A stretch of DNA of 64,000 nucleotides from Aestuariivirga litoralis (GCF_003234965.1 NZ_QKVK01000006.1:186001-250000); one strand, 5' to 3'; positions 25,184-34,062 are shown, counted from the first letter of the stretch. Notes: generated from the sequence alone by a model not told the origin. Translations and numbers: made by a program.

Positions 25184-26122
25184 ATGAAGCATGCTGCAGT
25201 GCCGGCGGCCCTCGCCCTGCTGGCCGCCCTCCTGTCCTCCACCGCCGGTGCCGCGCCGGGCGAACCCGCCTTCATCTACCAGCCGCCCTTCATCGCCAAC
25301 CCGCCTTTCGTCACCGAGACGCCGGCCCAGCTGAACCAGGCCATCGCCGGCATCGTCGACTTTCCCAAGGTGCTGGACCCCCGCATCTGGACGGCCGATT
25401 ATCACATGCGCCCCGAAATCTCCTCGCGCGTCATGGCCATCGTCAACCGCCAGTTCAACGACCTGAAGCTGCGCAACACGGCAATCGCCATCGATGACAT
25501 CGAACTCTTCGGCTCCAACGCCTCCTACGAGTATGACGAGAAGGCCGATCTCGGCATCCACGTCTTCCTCAACACGGCGTCGAACCCCGCCGTCTATCCG
25601 GGCGACGTGATCGACCTCGAGCATTTCATGCGCGTGCTGAACGACGTGATCGAGCTGGACCAGAAAGGCGAAGTGACGTTCTACGGCATTCCGCTGGAGG
25701 TGGTGTTCCACGCCGTGCGGCCCGAGGGCTACCGCGATTCCGACGGCATTCCGCAATATTCGGTGTGGTCGTCGGATGCCTCGCGCACCGGGCGCTGGAT
25801 CAACCCGCAGACGCCGCCGCCGGTGCCGCCGAAGGATGCCTTCGACACCAAGGTGATCGCCGCCAAGGCGGCAGACTTCATCGACCAGTACAACAGCCTC
25901 GCTGCCAATTATTTCGAGGACAAGACCGCCTTCGACTGCAGCCGCTTCGATGCCTTCAAGAAAGACCTCAAGGCCTATCGCAGCGCGGGGATCGAGGCCG
26001 ATGGCCAGCGCTCCAACGGCAACCTCACCTATCGCCTGCTGCGCCGCCTCAGCATCAACGTGCCGGACACCACGGCCGACCTCGAACAGGAATGCCTCAA
26101 CATCCGGGATTCGCTGTTCTGA
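25184..26122 (+). CDS. Exported protein of unknown function
   Basis: A 312-residue protein with a clear signal peptide (AALALLAALLSSTAGAAP). The mature part begins with a Pro/Phe-rich stretch (YQPPFIANPPFV) and has four scattered acidic/aromatic motifs; two cysteines are near the C-terminal half (FDCSRF and QECLNI). I do not recognise a family. It lies 12 bases after the diheme cytochrome gene and is probably cotranscribed. Confidence 0.75.
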   Translation: MKHAAVPAALALLAALLSSTAGAAPGEPAFIYQPPFIANPPFVTETPAQLNQAIAGIVDFPKVLDPRIWTADYHMRPEISSRVMAIVNRQFNDLKLRNTAIAIDDIELFGSNASYEYDEKADLGIHVFLNTASNPAVYPGDVIDLEHFMRVLNDVIELDQKGEVTFYGIPLEVVFHAVRPEGYRDSDGIPQYSVWSSDASRTGRWINPQTPPPVPPKDAFDTKVIAAKAADFIDQYNSLAANYFEDKTAFDCSRFDAFKKDLKAYRSAGIEADGQRSNGNLTYRLLRRLSINVPDTTADLEQECLNIRDSLF

Positions 26123-26212
26123 GCGCGTCTTCTTGCCTCAAATGGCAACCAAAGGATTGCTTTCACCACCAATCTGCAGCTAATTTGCCCGCTTTGCGGA
26201 GAGTGCAGGCCA

Positions 26213-27673
26213 ATGCTGGTGCGCAAATTGGAAAGTTGGGCGCGGCAACAACCACACGCGCTCGCCGCCGCCCAGGATGACACGCACCTTACCTACTCCC
26301 AGTTCGTTGCCCTGATTGCGGGATTCCAGGCGTCGCTGCCGGAGGAAGCAAGGTCCGGCGCATCCACGGCCGTCATCCTCACCCGCGACCTGCTGGACGG
26401 CTGGACCATGTCCCTCGCCGTGCGGTCGCTCGGCTGGGACGCGGTGGTGGTGCAGAACCCCGAATTGCTTCCAGCGCTCGAGCTCACGAATGTCGGAATT
26501 GTGCTGGTCGAAGCGGCGCTGCACGGCACGGTGATGAAGGCGGGCCGCCGTATCACCGGCACGGCCAAGGTGCTTGCAATGCCCAGCCGGGCGGCACACC
26601 TCGGCGAGACGTCGTCACCCCGCATGTCTGCCGCCTTCGGGTCACAGATCCTCTACACCACGGGCACCACGGGTCGTCACAAGAAGGTCCTGATGCCGGG
26701 CGAGCAGGAAGACCGGCGCAATGCGGCGCGGGCGCTGAGCTTCGGCGTCACACAGGGCACGGTCGCCCTCACCAATCTTCCGCCCTATTGCGGCGCGGGG
26801 TTCAAGACGCCCTCATCGGTTTGGCATGCCGGTGGCGCGGTGGTGTTTGACGATGGCCTGGATCTTCAGCGAAATCTCGAACTGCATGGTGTCAACTGCG
26901 TGCTTGCAGGTCCCCAGCAGCTCCGCAGCCTGGTTGCCGCAAGGCCGCTGCCCGATTCGCTTCGCCACAGTTTTGAAATCGTATTCACGTCGGGGCCCCT
27001 CCCGCTTGACCTGGCATCCCGGGCGGCCGACCTCCTGTCGCGCAGAATCCGCGTCTATTACGGTGCAACCGAGATCATCTGCCAGCCTCTCGGAGCCTGG
27101 TTTGCCTCCGTCGACGACCTCATCTGGCTGCAACCCGAAACCGGGCGGAACATCGTCGTCCTCCGCGAGGGGGGCGAAGCGTGCAGAGACGGTGAAGAAG
27201 GAACGCTTGCCATCGGCTTGCAGGATATCGACGCGCAAGGCTATCTCGACGACCTGCAGGCAACGTCGCGGTTTTTCCGCGATGGCTACTTCGTTCCCGG
27301 TGACCGCGCGATGCGGCGGGCCGATGGGCGCATCCGCATTCTTGGGCGTGAATCGGACGTCATCAACCTGCGCGGCCAGAAACTCTCGGTCCTGCCCATC
27401 GAGCAGGCGCTTCAGGCGTATCTCGCGGCGGAGGAAGTATGCATCTTCGCCGAGATGAACGAGCGAGGCGAGGAAGAGGTGCTGGTGGCCGTGCGCATCG
27501 CGCGGAACATCAGGGCGGAGGAGATGCGCGAGATGACCGCGCGCTTCCTGCCCTTTGACCTCGTCAGGTTTGCGCGGCTCAGCCATTTCCCGAAGTCGGA
27601 AGGCGCATTCGGCAAGACCCTCAGGTCCGAACTGCGCAGGCTCCTCATCGCGGCCCGGCCCGGCCCGGGCTAG
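26213..27673 (+). CDS. AMP-forming acyl/aryl adenylating enzyme (ANL superfamily)
   Basis: A 486-residue adenylate-forming enzyme. The P-loop-like motif is LYTTGTTGRHKKVL; RVYYGATEI is the A5 motif; YFVPGDRAMRRADGRIRILG with RESDVINLRGQKL covers A7-A8; the catalytic Lys is probably in EGAFGKTLRSEL. It activates a carboxylate with ATP, then transfers it to CoA or a carrier protein. No carrier protein, thioesterase or ketosynthase lies nearby, so the substrate is unclear. GGAGAG precedes the ATG. Its stop shares CTAG with the convergent small membrane protein. Confidence 0.85.
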   Translation: MLVRKLESWARQQPHALAAAQDDTHLTYSQFVALIAGFQASLPEEARSGASTAVILTRDLLDGWTMSLAVRSLGWDAVVVQNPELLPALELTNVGIVLVEAALHGTVMKAGRRITGTAKVLAMPSRAAHLGETSSPRMSAAFGSQILYTTGTTGRHKKVLMPGEQEDRRNAARALSFGVTQGTVALTNLPPYCGAGFKTPSSVWHAGGAVVFDDGLDLQRNLELHGVNCVLAGPQQLRSLVAARPLPDSLRHSFEIVFTSGPLPLDLASRAADLLSRRIRVYYGATEIICQPLGAWFASVDDLIWLQPETGRNIVVLREGGEACRDGEEGTLAIGLQDIDAQGYLDDLQATSRFFRDGYFVPGDRAMRRADGRIRILGRESDVINLRGQKLSVLPIEQALQAYLAAEEVCIFAEMNERGEEEVLVAVRIARNIRAEEMREMTARFLPFDLVRFARLSHFPKSEGAFGKTLRSELRRLLIAARPGPG

Positions 27674-27978
27674 TCGTCGTCCGGCCGGAGCTGTGCGCTG
27701 CCGCCTGCCCGCCAGCGTTCCAGCCGGTCATTGCCCGAGCCCCGCCCGCCGAAATCGTCACGCAGCAGCACGGCGGCCAGCACCGTGACCTGCGCAAAGG
27801 AGATGCCGAAGGAAAAGCCGAAGACGAAGACCCACAGCAGCGGGCTCTCGGCCCGGCCGAGCAGGCTCCTCACCCCGCCGAGATCGGCATAGAGCAGAAG
27901 CCCGACGAACAGCCAGCCCGCCGCCATGCCGATGACCGACCACTTGAGCAGGAAGCGGATCAGCGGCGGCATGTTCAT
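27670..27978 (-). CDS. Small hypothetical membrane protein
   Basis: A 102-residue protein with two or three hydrophobic segments: FLLKWSVIGMAAGWLFVGLL near the N-terminus and LLWVFVFGFSFGISFAQVTV in the middle; the C-terminal 25 residues are hydrophilic and Gly/Arg-rich. AAGGAG 8 bases upstream fixes ATG 27978. It follows the larger membrane protein gene at 28007 on the same strand, 28 bases apart. No family recognised. Confidence 0.7.
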   Translation of the reverse strand: MNMPPLIRFLLKWSVIGMAAGWLFVGLLLYADLGGVRSLLGRAESPLLWVFVFGFSFGISFAQVTVLAAVLLRDDFGGRGSGNDRLERWRAGGSAQLRPDDD

Positions 27979-28006
27979 CGGGCACACTCCTTCCGGACCG
28001 GCCCGT

Positions 28007-28597
28007 TCACTCGCAGGCGCGGCTCACCAGGGGCATGATATAGTGGGCCCCCAGCAGAACCGCCAGCAAGCCGGTGATGTCACCCGTCATGTAGGCGGCG
28101 AGGATGGCCATGACGCTGCCGGCGCCGAGATCCGGTTCGAGCAGCGAGGTGAGCAGAAAGGCATTGGCCGCCGAGGCGAGGATGCCGGCCAGCATCAGCG
28201 TGTGGAAGGGCGGCGGCTCATCCGTCACCCGGAGGTAGAAGGCGTTGATGCGCAGGACGAAAAGCCCCTCGAACACCGCCCAGGTCACGGTTCCGGCGAT
28301 CAGCGATGCCAGCAGCAGCGTCACCGGGTCGTGGATGCCCCATAGCAGGTAGTTGCCGGCCAGTTCGCCGAGGACCAGGCCCGGCACCGCCTTGCCGCCC
28401 ACCAGCGCGGTGGCCAGAACCCGGATGCCGTGCGGCAGGAACAGCAGGCTGGCGAATCGTGTGATCTCGGGCAGCAGACCTTCCTGCAAGGGCGTGATGA
28501 CGGCCCAGACCAACCCGTAGGCGAGGAAATAGAGGCAGGCCAGCGCCGCCGTGGTGAGCACGACATCGCGCACCTGCCAAGCTGCGGGAAGCTTCAA
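28007..28597 (-). CDS. Integral membrane protein, MASE1-like
   Basis: A 196-residue protein with about six membrane helices and no soluble domain. LLFLPHGIRVLATALVGGKA followed by GLVLGELAGNYLLWG resembles MASE1-type sensory membrane domains, and AAYMTGDITGLLAVLLGAHY ends it. As a stand-alone protein its role is not known. It is divergent from the small MarR-type regulator gene at 28910. Confidence 0.7.
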   Translation of the reverse strand: MKLPAAWQVRDVVLTTAALACLYFLAYGLVWAVITPLQEGLLPEITRFASLLFLPHGIRVLATALVGGKAVPGLVLGELAGNYLLWGIHDPVTLLLASLIAGTVTWAVFEGLFVLRINAFYLRVTDEPPPFHTLMLAGILASAANAFLLTSLLEPDLGAGSVMAILAAYMTGDITGLLAVLLGAHYIMPLVSRACE

Positions 28598-28909
28598 GAT
28601 GGGTCCTGTTCACGTCTCAAAACTTTACCTTTGTGGCGGCTCCAAAGCCCTCGATCAAGGTAAATTGTCGTTACGTAACAATGTTCTACCTTCAGATGTA
28701 CAACTCTCCCGGCAGCCCGCCGGAGATGTGGCACGAAATGAGAAGCAAGCGCTGCCCGACTATGGTAAAGTTTCGAATCTGAATTCTGCCACATGCGTGG
28801 TCTAGGTAGATCCACGCTGGCCGTAATGAGGGGGTACAGTTAATCCTTTTCATGACAGAGACGTATCGGAACTGAGACACGTGACACGAAGCGACAAGAG
28901 TAAAGATCC
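28598..28909. promoter_or_regulatory. Divergent regulatory region with palindrome and inverted repeat
   Basis: The 312-base gap between the membrane protein (-) and the MarR-like regulator (+) is AT-richer than its surroundings. It holds a perfect 10-bp palindrome GTTACGTAAC (28670-28679), extendable with one bulge to ATTG...CAAT, and a distant inverted repeat AAACTTTACC (28619-28628) / GGTAAAGTTT (28765-28774). These are good candidate operators for the adjacent regulator; no gene is seen. Confidence 0.4.
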
Positions 28910-29233
28910 ATGAAATACACGAGACTTCGACAGGCGATCGCCGAAGCCGAGAGGAAGCATGGGCTTCATGAACTCGACCACGTGATGCGCGAGTTGCTGC
29001 ATGACATCGCCCAGGCCTGCATGAACAACGAGCGGCTGCGGGTGACGCATCTGGCCAAGGAATCGACCCATGGCACCTTTCCCACCCTCAACGCCCGGCT
29101 GAAGAAGCTGGTCGAGGGCGGCTGGATCGAGCGCAAGGATGACGAGCAGGACAAGCGCTCGGTGATCCTCGAGGTGACGCCGAAGACGATCGATGCCTTC
29201 ACCATGATCTCCACCGCACTCGAGACGCAGTAA
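28910..29233 (+). CDS. Small MarR-type winged-helix regulator
   Basis: A 107-residue protein with a MarR-like DNA-binding domain: VTHLAKESTHGTFPTLNARL (recognition helix) followed by LKKLVEGGWIERKDDEQDKR and the wing RSVILEVTPK. The N-terminal helix ELDHVMRELLHDIAQAC is probably for dimerisation. Shorter than usual MarR proteins (about 140). It is followed by a strong terminator. Related in style to the LdtR-like regulator at 57909. Targets unknown. Confidence 0.8.
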   Translation: MKYTRLRQAIAEAERKHGLHELDHVMRELLHDIAQACMNNERLRVTHLAKESTHGTFPTLNARLKKLVEGGWIERKDDEQDKRSVILEVTPKTIDAFTMISTALETQ

Positions 29234-29254
29234 GGCCCGGTCCATCCCTTCACA

Positions 29255-29289
29255 GGGCGCTGCAACCACACGGTTGCGGCGCCCTTTTT
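29255..29289 (+). terminator. Intrinsic terminator after the MarR-type gene
   Basis: GGGCGC-T-GCAACC pairs with GGTTGC-G-GCGCCC around ACAC, followed by TTTTT. Confidence 0.85.
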
Positions 29290-29310
29290 CGTGGGCCCGA
29301 ACAAGGCGAC

Positions 29311-29341
29311 AAAAGGAAAGGGGCCGCCTTTCGGCAGCCCC
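29311..29341 (-). terminator. Intrinsic terminator of rplM-rpsI
   Basis: On the minus strand GGGGCTGCC pairs with GGCGGCCCC around GAAA, followed by TTTCCTTTT; it lies about 30 bases after the rpsI stop. Confidence 0.75.
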
Positions 29342-29372
29342 TCTGAAAAAGCAGACTTGAATCTGCTGTGGC

Positions 29373-29870
29373 TTAGCGCTTCGAGAACTGGAAGCTGCGG
29401 CGGGCCTTGGGGTGGCCGTACTTCTTGCGCTCGACCATGCGGGGGTCGCGCGTCAGGAAGCCGGCCTTCTTCAGGGCCGAGCGCAGTTCGGGCTCGAAAT
29501 AGGTGAGCGCACGGGCAAGCCCGTGGCGGACGGCACCGGCCTGGCCGGAGAGGCCACCGCCGGACACGGTGCAGTCGATGTCGATCTCGGTGGCGCGGTT
29601 GACCGTCACCAGCGGCTGCTGCACCAGCATGCGGAGAACCGAGCGGGCGAAGTAGGTCTCGATCGGCTTGCCGTTGATGGTGATCTTGCCCTTGCCGCGC
29701 TTGACCCACACGCGGGACGTGGCGTCCTTGCGGCGGCCGGTCGCATAGGCGCGGCCCTGGGCGTCGAGCTTGGGCTTGACGGGAGCTGCGGCAGCAGCCG
29801 AAGCGCTGCCGGTGGCAGAGGCCACGCCCATGGCCTGGCCGAGATCTGCGAGGGATTTGCGTTCAGCCAT
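29373..29870 (-). CDS. rpsI: 30S ribosomal protein S9
   Basis: A 165-residue S9. The conserved core is [59 protein letters not shown] and the C-terminal [12 protein letters not shown] tail that reaches the P-site. The N-terminal 35 residues (Ala/Ser-rich) are an extension usual in Alphaproteobacteria. It follows rplM with one base between. Confidence 0.97.
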   Translation of the reverse strand: MAERKSLADLGQAMGVASATGSASAAAAAPVKPKLDAQGRAYATGRRKDATSRVWVKRGKGKITINGKPIETYFARSVLRMLVQQPLVTVNRATEIDIDCTVSGGGLSGQAGAVRHGLARALTYFEPELRSALKKAGFLTRDPRMVERKKYGHPKARRSFQFSKR

Positions 29871-29871
29871 T

Positions 29872-30336
29872 TCAGCCTCTCACCGCATTCTTGGGGTTCA
29901 TGGACTTGATGTCGAGCTTCTTGGGGTTCTGCGCATCATGCGGGTGCGTTGCGCCACCATAGATCTTGAGGTGCGTCATCTGCTGGCGCTTGAGCGGGCC
30001 GCCGGGAAGCATGCGCTTCACCGCGAGCTCGAGCACGCGCTCGGGGAACTTGCCCTCGAGGATCTTGCCGGCATTGCGCTCCTTGATGCCACCCGGGAAG
30101 CCGGTGTGGTGGAAGTAGCTCTTCTGCTCTTTCTTCTTGCCGGTGAAGTGGATCTTCTCGGCATTGATGACGACGACATGGTCGCCGCAATCCATGTGGG
30201 GCGTGAAGGTCGCCTTGTGCTTGCCGCGCAGGCGGTTCGCAATGATGGCGGCCACGCGGCCGACGACGAGGCCTTCCGCGTCAATCAGCACCCAGTCCTT
30301 CACGATGTCCTTGGCTTTCGCCGAATAGGTTGTCAT
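29872..30336 (-). CDS. rplM: 50S ribosomal protein L13
   Basis: A 154-residue L13 with the typical start [20 protein letters not shown], the core [20 protein letters not shown] and the signature [15 protein letters not shown]. It heads the rplM-rpsI operon and has a good promoter at 30416-30444. Confidence 0.97.
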   Translation of the reverse strand: MTTYSAKAKDIVKDWVLIDAEGLVVGRVAAIIANRLRGKHKATFTPHMDCGDHVVVINAEKIHFTGKKKEQKSYFHHTGFPGGIKERNAGKILEGKFPERVLELAVKRMLPGGPLKRQQMTHLKIYGGATHPHDAQNPKKLDIKSMNPKNAVRG

Positions 30337-30415
30337 CCGCTTGTCTCTGGTGTTACGGGGTCAAAGATAAGGGGTGCGAAAACGAATGGCCCGCGCACCC
30401 CGCTCAATGCCGGGC

Positions 30416-30444
30416 TGAATACGTGGCGCACCTGGCCCTGTCAA
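30416..30444 (-). promoter_or_regulatory. Promoter of rplM-rpsI
   Basis: On the minus strand TTGACA (30444-30439), 17 bases, then TATTCA (30421-30416): a near-consensus sigma-70 promoter about 75 bases before the rplM ATG. Confidence 0.7.
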
Positions 30445-30573
30445 GAAAAACCCCGGCAAACGCGGCATAAAAGTGTTGTGGTATTATATTACCTCAAAGC
30501 CGCATCCCGCCCCGAAATCGCCCTTCCCCCGCCACAGGCCATGGCCTAGAGTCCGGCCAGCAGGGAAGCACAG

Positions 30574-31395
30574 ATGACAGCTCGCATTTTCGTTTCAGTT
30601 TTCGCCATGGCCTGTTTCGCGGCGCCGGTCGCCATGGCCGCCACCGGCCCGGATCTGCCGTTGCGTCTCGCGCAGGCGGCCACACCGCTGCCGATTCCGG
30701 CGGACCCCTCCACCCAGGGCAGCACCACGGCACCCGCCACCCCGCCAGCGGCGGCCACACCCCCGGCAACGACTCCCCCGGCAGCAACCGCTCCCGCGGC
30801 CACGACCCCACCGGCCACCACGCCACCGGCCGCCACCCCGCCTGCCACCAGCGAGCCCCCCGCCGCCACCCCCGACCAGGCGGCGCCGGACGACGGCGAG
30901 GCACCGGATGCCGGTGACACGCCGGGTGACGACCTGAGCCTCGGCGAGATCCCCACCATCGAGACCATGGAGCTGACCCCGGAAATCGCCCGCCGCGCGC
31001 TGGACAGCTACATCACGGCCAAGGAAAAATACGCCGACACCGACCTCGACCAGTATGAGAACCTGCAGGACTTCGTCGACCAGACGGAGGACGGCAAGAA
31101 GTTCGAGGCGGACATCAAGGCCGCGGGCTTCGCCAATGTCAGCGACTGGAACCTGGCGGTCACCACGCTCGGCCTCACCTATGGCACCGTCACCGACGAC
31201 ACCACGGCCGAACTCCAGCAGCAGATCAAGGAAGTCGAGGACGATACCGAACTCGCCCAGGACATGAAGGACAAGATGATCAAGGCGCTGAAGGCGCTGA
31301 TCCCGTCCGAGAACAACAAGAAGGTCATCGACGACATGGTGGCCGACCCTGTCTACGGCCCCAAGCTCAAGCAGCTCGACATCGAGGAAGAATGA
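30574..31395 (+). CDS. Exported Ala/Pro/Thr-rich protein of unknown function
   Basis: A 273-residue protein with a signal peptide (FVSVFAMACFAAPVAMAATG), then a low-complexity linker of about 60 residues made of PPAAT/TPPA units (about 45-105), then an acidic globular C-terminal domain (about 125-273) with LSLGEIPTIETMELTPEIAR and QQQIKEVEDDTELAQDMKDK. The linker looks like a wall- or envelope-spanning spacer. Its stop overlaps the start of the enoyl-CoA hydratase gene (ATGA). No family name is given. Confidence 0.8.
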   Translation: MTARIFVSVFAMACFAAPVAMAATGPDLPLRLAQAATPLPIPADPSTQGSTTAPATPPAAATPPATTPPAATAPAATTPPATTPPAATPPATSEPPAATPDQAAPDDGEAPDAGDTPGDDLSLGEIPTIETMELTPEIARRALDSYITAKEKYADTDLDQYENLQDFVDQTEDGKKFEADIKAAGFANVSDWNLAVTTLGLTYGTVTDDTTAELQQQIKEVEDDTELAQDMKDKMIKALKALIPSENNKKVIDDMVADPVYGPKLKQLDIEEE

Positions 31396-32186
31396 GCAGC
31401 CTGCTGCGTTCCGCCCTGGCGGGCGGCGTGCTGCGCCTGACGCTTGCCGACGCCGCGACCCGCAACAGCCTGTCCGAGGCGATGATGGGTGCGCTGCGCG
31501 CCGCACTCGCTGAGGCGGCCGGCGACAGGTCCGTCCGCGTGATCGTCCTGGCAGCGGAAGGACCGGCCTTTTCCTCCGGCCACAATCTCAAGGAAATCAC
31601 CGCGCACCGCGCCGACCCCGACAAGGGTGCCGCCTATTTTGCCACGCTGTTCGACTCCTGCGCGGCACTGATGCTGGGCATCGTCAACCACCCGAAGCCG
31701 GTCATCGCCGAAGTCGCCGGCCTTGCCAGTGCGGCGGGCTGCCAGCTCGTCGCCAGTTGCGACCTTGCCATTGCGGCGGAGGGTGCCCGCTTCTGCACGC
31801 CGGGCGTCAATATCGGGCTGTTCTGCTCGACGCCCATGGTGGCGCTGTCGCGCAACGTCGCCTCCAAGCATGCGATGGAAATGCTGCTGACCGGCGACGT
31901 CTACGGCGCCGAGGATGCGCAGCGCTTCGGCCTCGTCAACCGTGTGGTGCCCGCCGCTGATCTCACCGCCACGGTGAATGAGCTGGCCGCCAAGATTGCC
32001 TCGAAATCCATGGTCACCCTGCGCACCGGCAAGCAGGCTTTCTACCGCCAGCGCGACCTGCCGCTGGCTGAGGCCTATGCCTATACGGCGCGCGTGATGA
32101 CGGAAAATCTTCTCATGCGTGATGCGGAGGAAGGAATCGCCGCCTTCATCGGCAAGCGTGACCCGCAGTGGAGCGACGAGCCGTGA
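31392..32186 (+). CDS. Enoyl-CoA hydratase/isomerase family protein
   Basis: A 264-residue crotonase-fold protein. The oxyanion-hole segment is GPAFSSGHNLKEI and the second is VAGLASAAGCQLVASCDLAI; FCTPGVNIGLFCSTP follows. The canonical catalytic Glu positions are not both obvious, so hydratase activity is likely but a related crotonase reaction is possible. Overlaps upstream and downstream genes by 4 bases each. Confidence 0.88.
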   Translation: MSSLLRSALAGGVLRLTLADAATRNSLSEAMMGALRAALAEAAGDRSVRVIVLAAEGPAFSSGHNLKEITAHRADPDKGAAYFATLFDSCAALMLGIVNHPKPVIAEVAGLASAAGCQLVASCDLAIAAEGARFCTPGVNIGLFCSTPMVALSRNVASKHAMEMLLTGDVYGAEDAQRFGLVNRVVPAADLTATVNELAAKIASKSMVTLRTGKQAFYRQRDLPLAEAYAYTARVMTENLLMRDAEEGIAAFIGKRDPQWSDEP

Positions 32187-32611
32187 CGCCGCGCATCAAC
32201 CTCGTCACGCTGGGGGTGGCAGACGTGGCCGCGGCCCGCGCCTTCTACCAGCGCCTCGGTCTCACCGCGTCCTCCGCCGGCAATGACCACGTGGCCTTCT
32301 TCGATGCCAATGGCATCGTGCTCGGTGTCTACGGCCATGATGCGCTGGCGCAGGATGCCAATGTCGCATCTCAGCCGCCGCCCGTCTTCAGGGGCGTCAG
32401 CCTGGCCTGGAATGCCGCGGACGAGGCGGAGGTCTATGCCATCATCGCCCATGCGGTGGCCTGCGGCGCAAGCCTCGTCAAGGCGCCGCACAAGGTGTTC
32501 TGGGGCGGCTATTCCGGCTATTTCGCCGACCCGGACGGGCACCTGTGGGAGGTGGCCTTCAATCCCTTTTTCCCGCTCAGCGCCCAAGGCCGCATCGAGC
32601 TGCCATCATGA
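32183..32611 (+). CDS. Glyoxalase/VOC family protein
   Basis: A 142-residue vicinal-oxygen-chelate protein: INLVTLGVADVAAARAFYQR at the start and SGYFADPDGHLWEVAFNPF at the end, the usual paired beta-alpha-beta-beta-beta motifs. I start it at GTG 32183, overlapping the hydratase stop as GTGA. Its stop overlaps the next ATG. The ligand is unknown; many are dioxygenase- or glyoxalase-like. Confidence 0.85.
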   Translation: MTPRINLVTLGVADVAAARAFYQRLGLTASSAGNDHVAFFDANGIVLGVYGHDALAQDANVASQPPPVFRGVSLAWNAADEAEVYAIIAHAVACGASLVKAPHKVFWGGYSGYFADPDGHLWEVAFNPFFPLSAQGRIELPS

Positions 32612-33144
32612 ACCACGACAGCTATTCGCCCGACTACATCCGCGACATCCTGCAATCGGTGAAGACCATCGCCCTAGTGGGCGCCTCCGCCAACGAGGTC
32701 CGCCCGTCCTACTTCGTCATGAAATATCTGCTCGACAAGGGTTATGAGGTGATCCCGGTCAACCCCGGCCTCGCCGGTCAGCAGATCCTGGGGCAGACCG
32801 TCTACGCATCGCTCAGGGACATTCCGAAGCCCGTGGACATGGTCGACGTGTTCCGCAATTCGGAGGCCGCCGGCCCCATCACCGACGAGGCGCTGGCGCT
32901 CGAACCGAAGCCTGCCGCCATTTGGATGCAGCTCTCGGTGCGCAACGACGAGGCCGCGGCGCGGGCCGAGGCGCAGGGCGTCAAGGTCGTCATGAACCGC
33001 TGCCCCAAGATGGAATATGGCAAGCTCTCGGGCGAATGGCTCTGGGTGGGCGGCAATTCCGGCATCATCTCGTCGAAAAAGCAGGCCATGCACGAGAGCG
33101 GCAGGATGCAGAGCCTCGGCCTCGGCCCCCGGAAAGGCTACTGA
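32608..33144 (+). CDS. CoA-binding domain protein (YccU-like)
   Basis: A 178-residue Rossmann-fold protein with KTIALVGASANEVRPSYFVM, GYEVIPVNPGLAGQQILGQT and VKVVMNRCPKMEY, the CoA-binding pattern shared with succinyl-CoA synthetase alpha N-terminal domains. Stand-alone members (YccU) bind CoA but have no set function. ATG 32608 overlaps the VOC stop. Common neighbour of metY and rplM in Alphaproteobacteria. Confidence 0.88.
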   Translation: MNHDSYSPDYIRDILQSVKTIALVGASANEVRPSYFVMKYLLDKGYEVIPVNPGLAGQQILGQTVYASLRDIPKPVDMVDVFRNSEAAGPITDEALALEPKPAAIWMQLSVRNDEAAARAEAQGVKVVMNRCPKMEYGKLSGEWLWVGGNSGIISSKKQAMHESGRMQSLGLGPRKGY

Positions 33145-33234
33145 CCCTCCGGAAGTGCTATTGATCTTTGTCAAGTTCCAGTCATACAGCCGGGCCTAGA
33201 CTCAATCGATAGCAACTCAGACTGGAGCTTCCCA

Positions 33235-33798
33235 ATGGGCCTCGTCCCCAAGACGCGATATGACGGCGTCGCCATGCTCATCCACTGGATCACGGCGGTG
33301 CTGATGATCTACATGGTCTTCTTCGGCGAGGACCTGATGAAGGAGGGCGAGGCGATCTCCAAGCTCCCCGATCCGACGGGCGCCACCTTCCAGCCCTCGA
33401 TCCACGTGTCGATCGGCACCGCCATCCTGCTGCTCACCCTGCTGCGCATCGTCTGGCGCCTCACCCACACGGCCCCGCCCTACCCCGCCACGATGAAGCG
33501 CTACGAGGTCATCGGCTCGAAGTCGCTGCATGGCCTGTTCTACATCCTGTTGATCTTCATCCCGCTCACCGGCTGGATCACCTTCGGCAACTTCTCGAAG
33601 TACCATGAGATCATGCAGCAGGTTCAGCTGTTCGGCCTGTTCACCATGCCGCAGCCGCCCTTCATCGCCAATTACAAGGAACTGCACGATCTCGGCTCCA
33701 ACGCCGCCATGCTGCTCATCGGCCTCCACGTGCTGGCCGCCCTGAAGCACCAGTTCATCGACAAGGACGGCATCTTCGGCCGCATGCTGCCGTGGTAA
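33235..33798 (+). CDS. Cytochrome b561 family protein
   Basis: A 187-residue membrane diheme b-type cytochrome with four helices: YDGVAMLIHWITAVLMIYMV (first His), SIGTAILLLTLLRIVWRLTH, LHGLFYILLIFIPLTGWITF and NAAMLLIGLHVLAALKHQFI (last two His). Such proteins move electrons between quinone and periplasmic acceptors. GGAG lies 7 bases before the ATG. Single gene, followed by a repeat-rich gap. Confidence 0.9.
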   Translation: MGLVPKTRYDGVAMLIHWITAVLMIYMVFFGEDLMKEGEAISKLPDPTGATFQPSIHVSIGTAILLLTLLRIVWRLTHTAPPYPATMKRYEVIGSKSLHGLFYILLIFIPLTGWITFGNFSKYHEIMQQVQLFGLFTMPQPPFIANYKELHDLGSNAAMLLIGLHVLAALKHQFIDKDGIFGRMLPW

Positions 33799-33824
33799 CT
33801 GCCACACCCCTTGTCCGATAGCCA

Positions 33825-33968
33825 ACATCGCCGGGCGTGACCCGTCGATCCTTCTTGACACCAGCCAAAGGGTGCCCGGGACGAGCCCGGGCATGATGAA
33901 TGGGGGGTGGTGTCGCCGGGTTCACGCGCAAGGTAATGCTCATCATCGCCGGGCTTGACCCGGCGATG
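33825..33968. repeat. Intergenic palindromic repeats, family 1
   Basis: ATCGCCGGGCGTGACCCGTCGATCC then GTGCCCGGGACGAGCCCGGGCATGATG (33827-33900) and a second partial copy at 33943-33968 (ATCGCCGGGCTTGACCCGGCGAT). The same two-palindrome unit with a similar spacer is at 47519-47597. Probably a dispersed REP-like element. Confidence 0.65.
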
Positions 33969-34032
33969 CTCCTGGTGGCCACCGCGGGCCTGATCAAAAT
34001 CCCTCAATTGTCCTCCGCCACGTCCCGCGATA

Positions 34033-34062
34033 GTCTCCCGCCCCAACGACAAAACGGGAGAC
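34033..34062 (+). promoter_or_regulatory. Hairpin that covers the metY Shine-Dalgarno site
   Basis: GTCTCCCG (34033-34040) pairs perfectly with CGGGAGAC (34055-34062), which contains the SD (GGGAG) of metY, 8 bases before the ATG. A sequestered ribosome site suggests translational control; no known SAM riboswitch motif is recognised. Confidence 0.4.
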
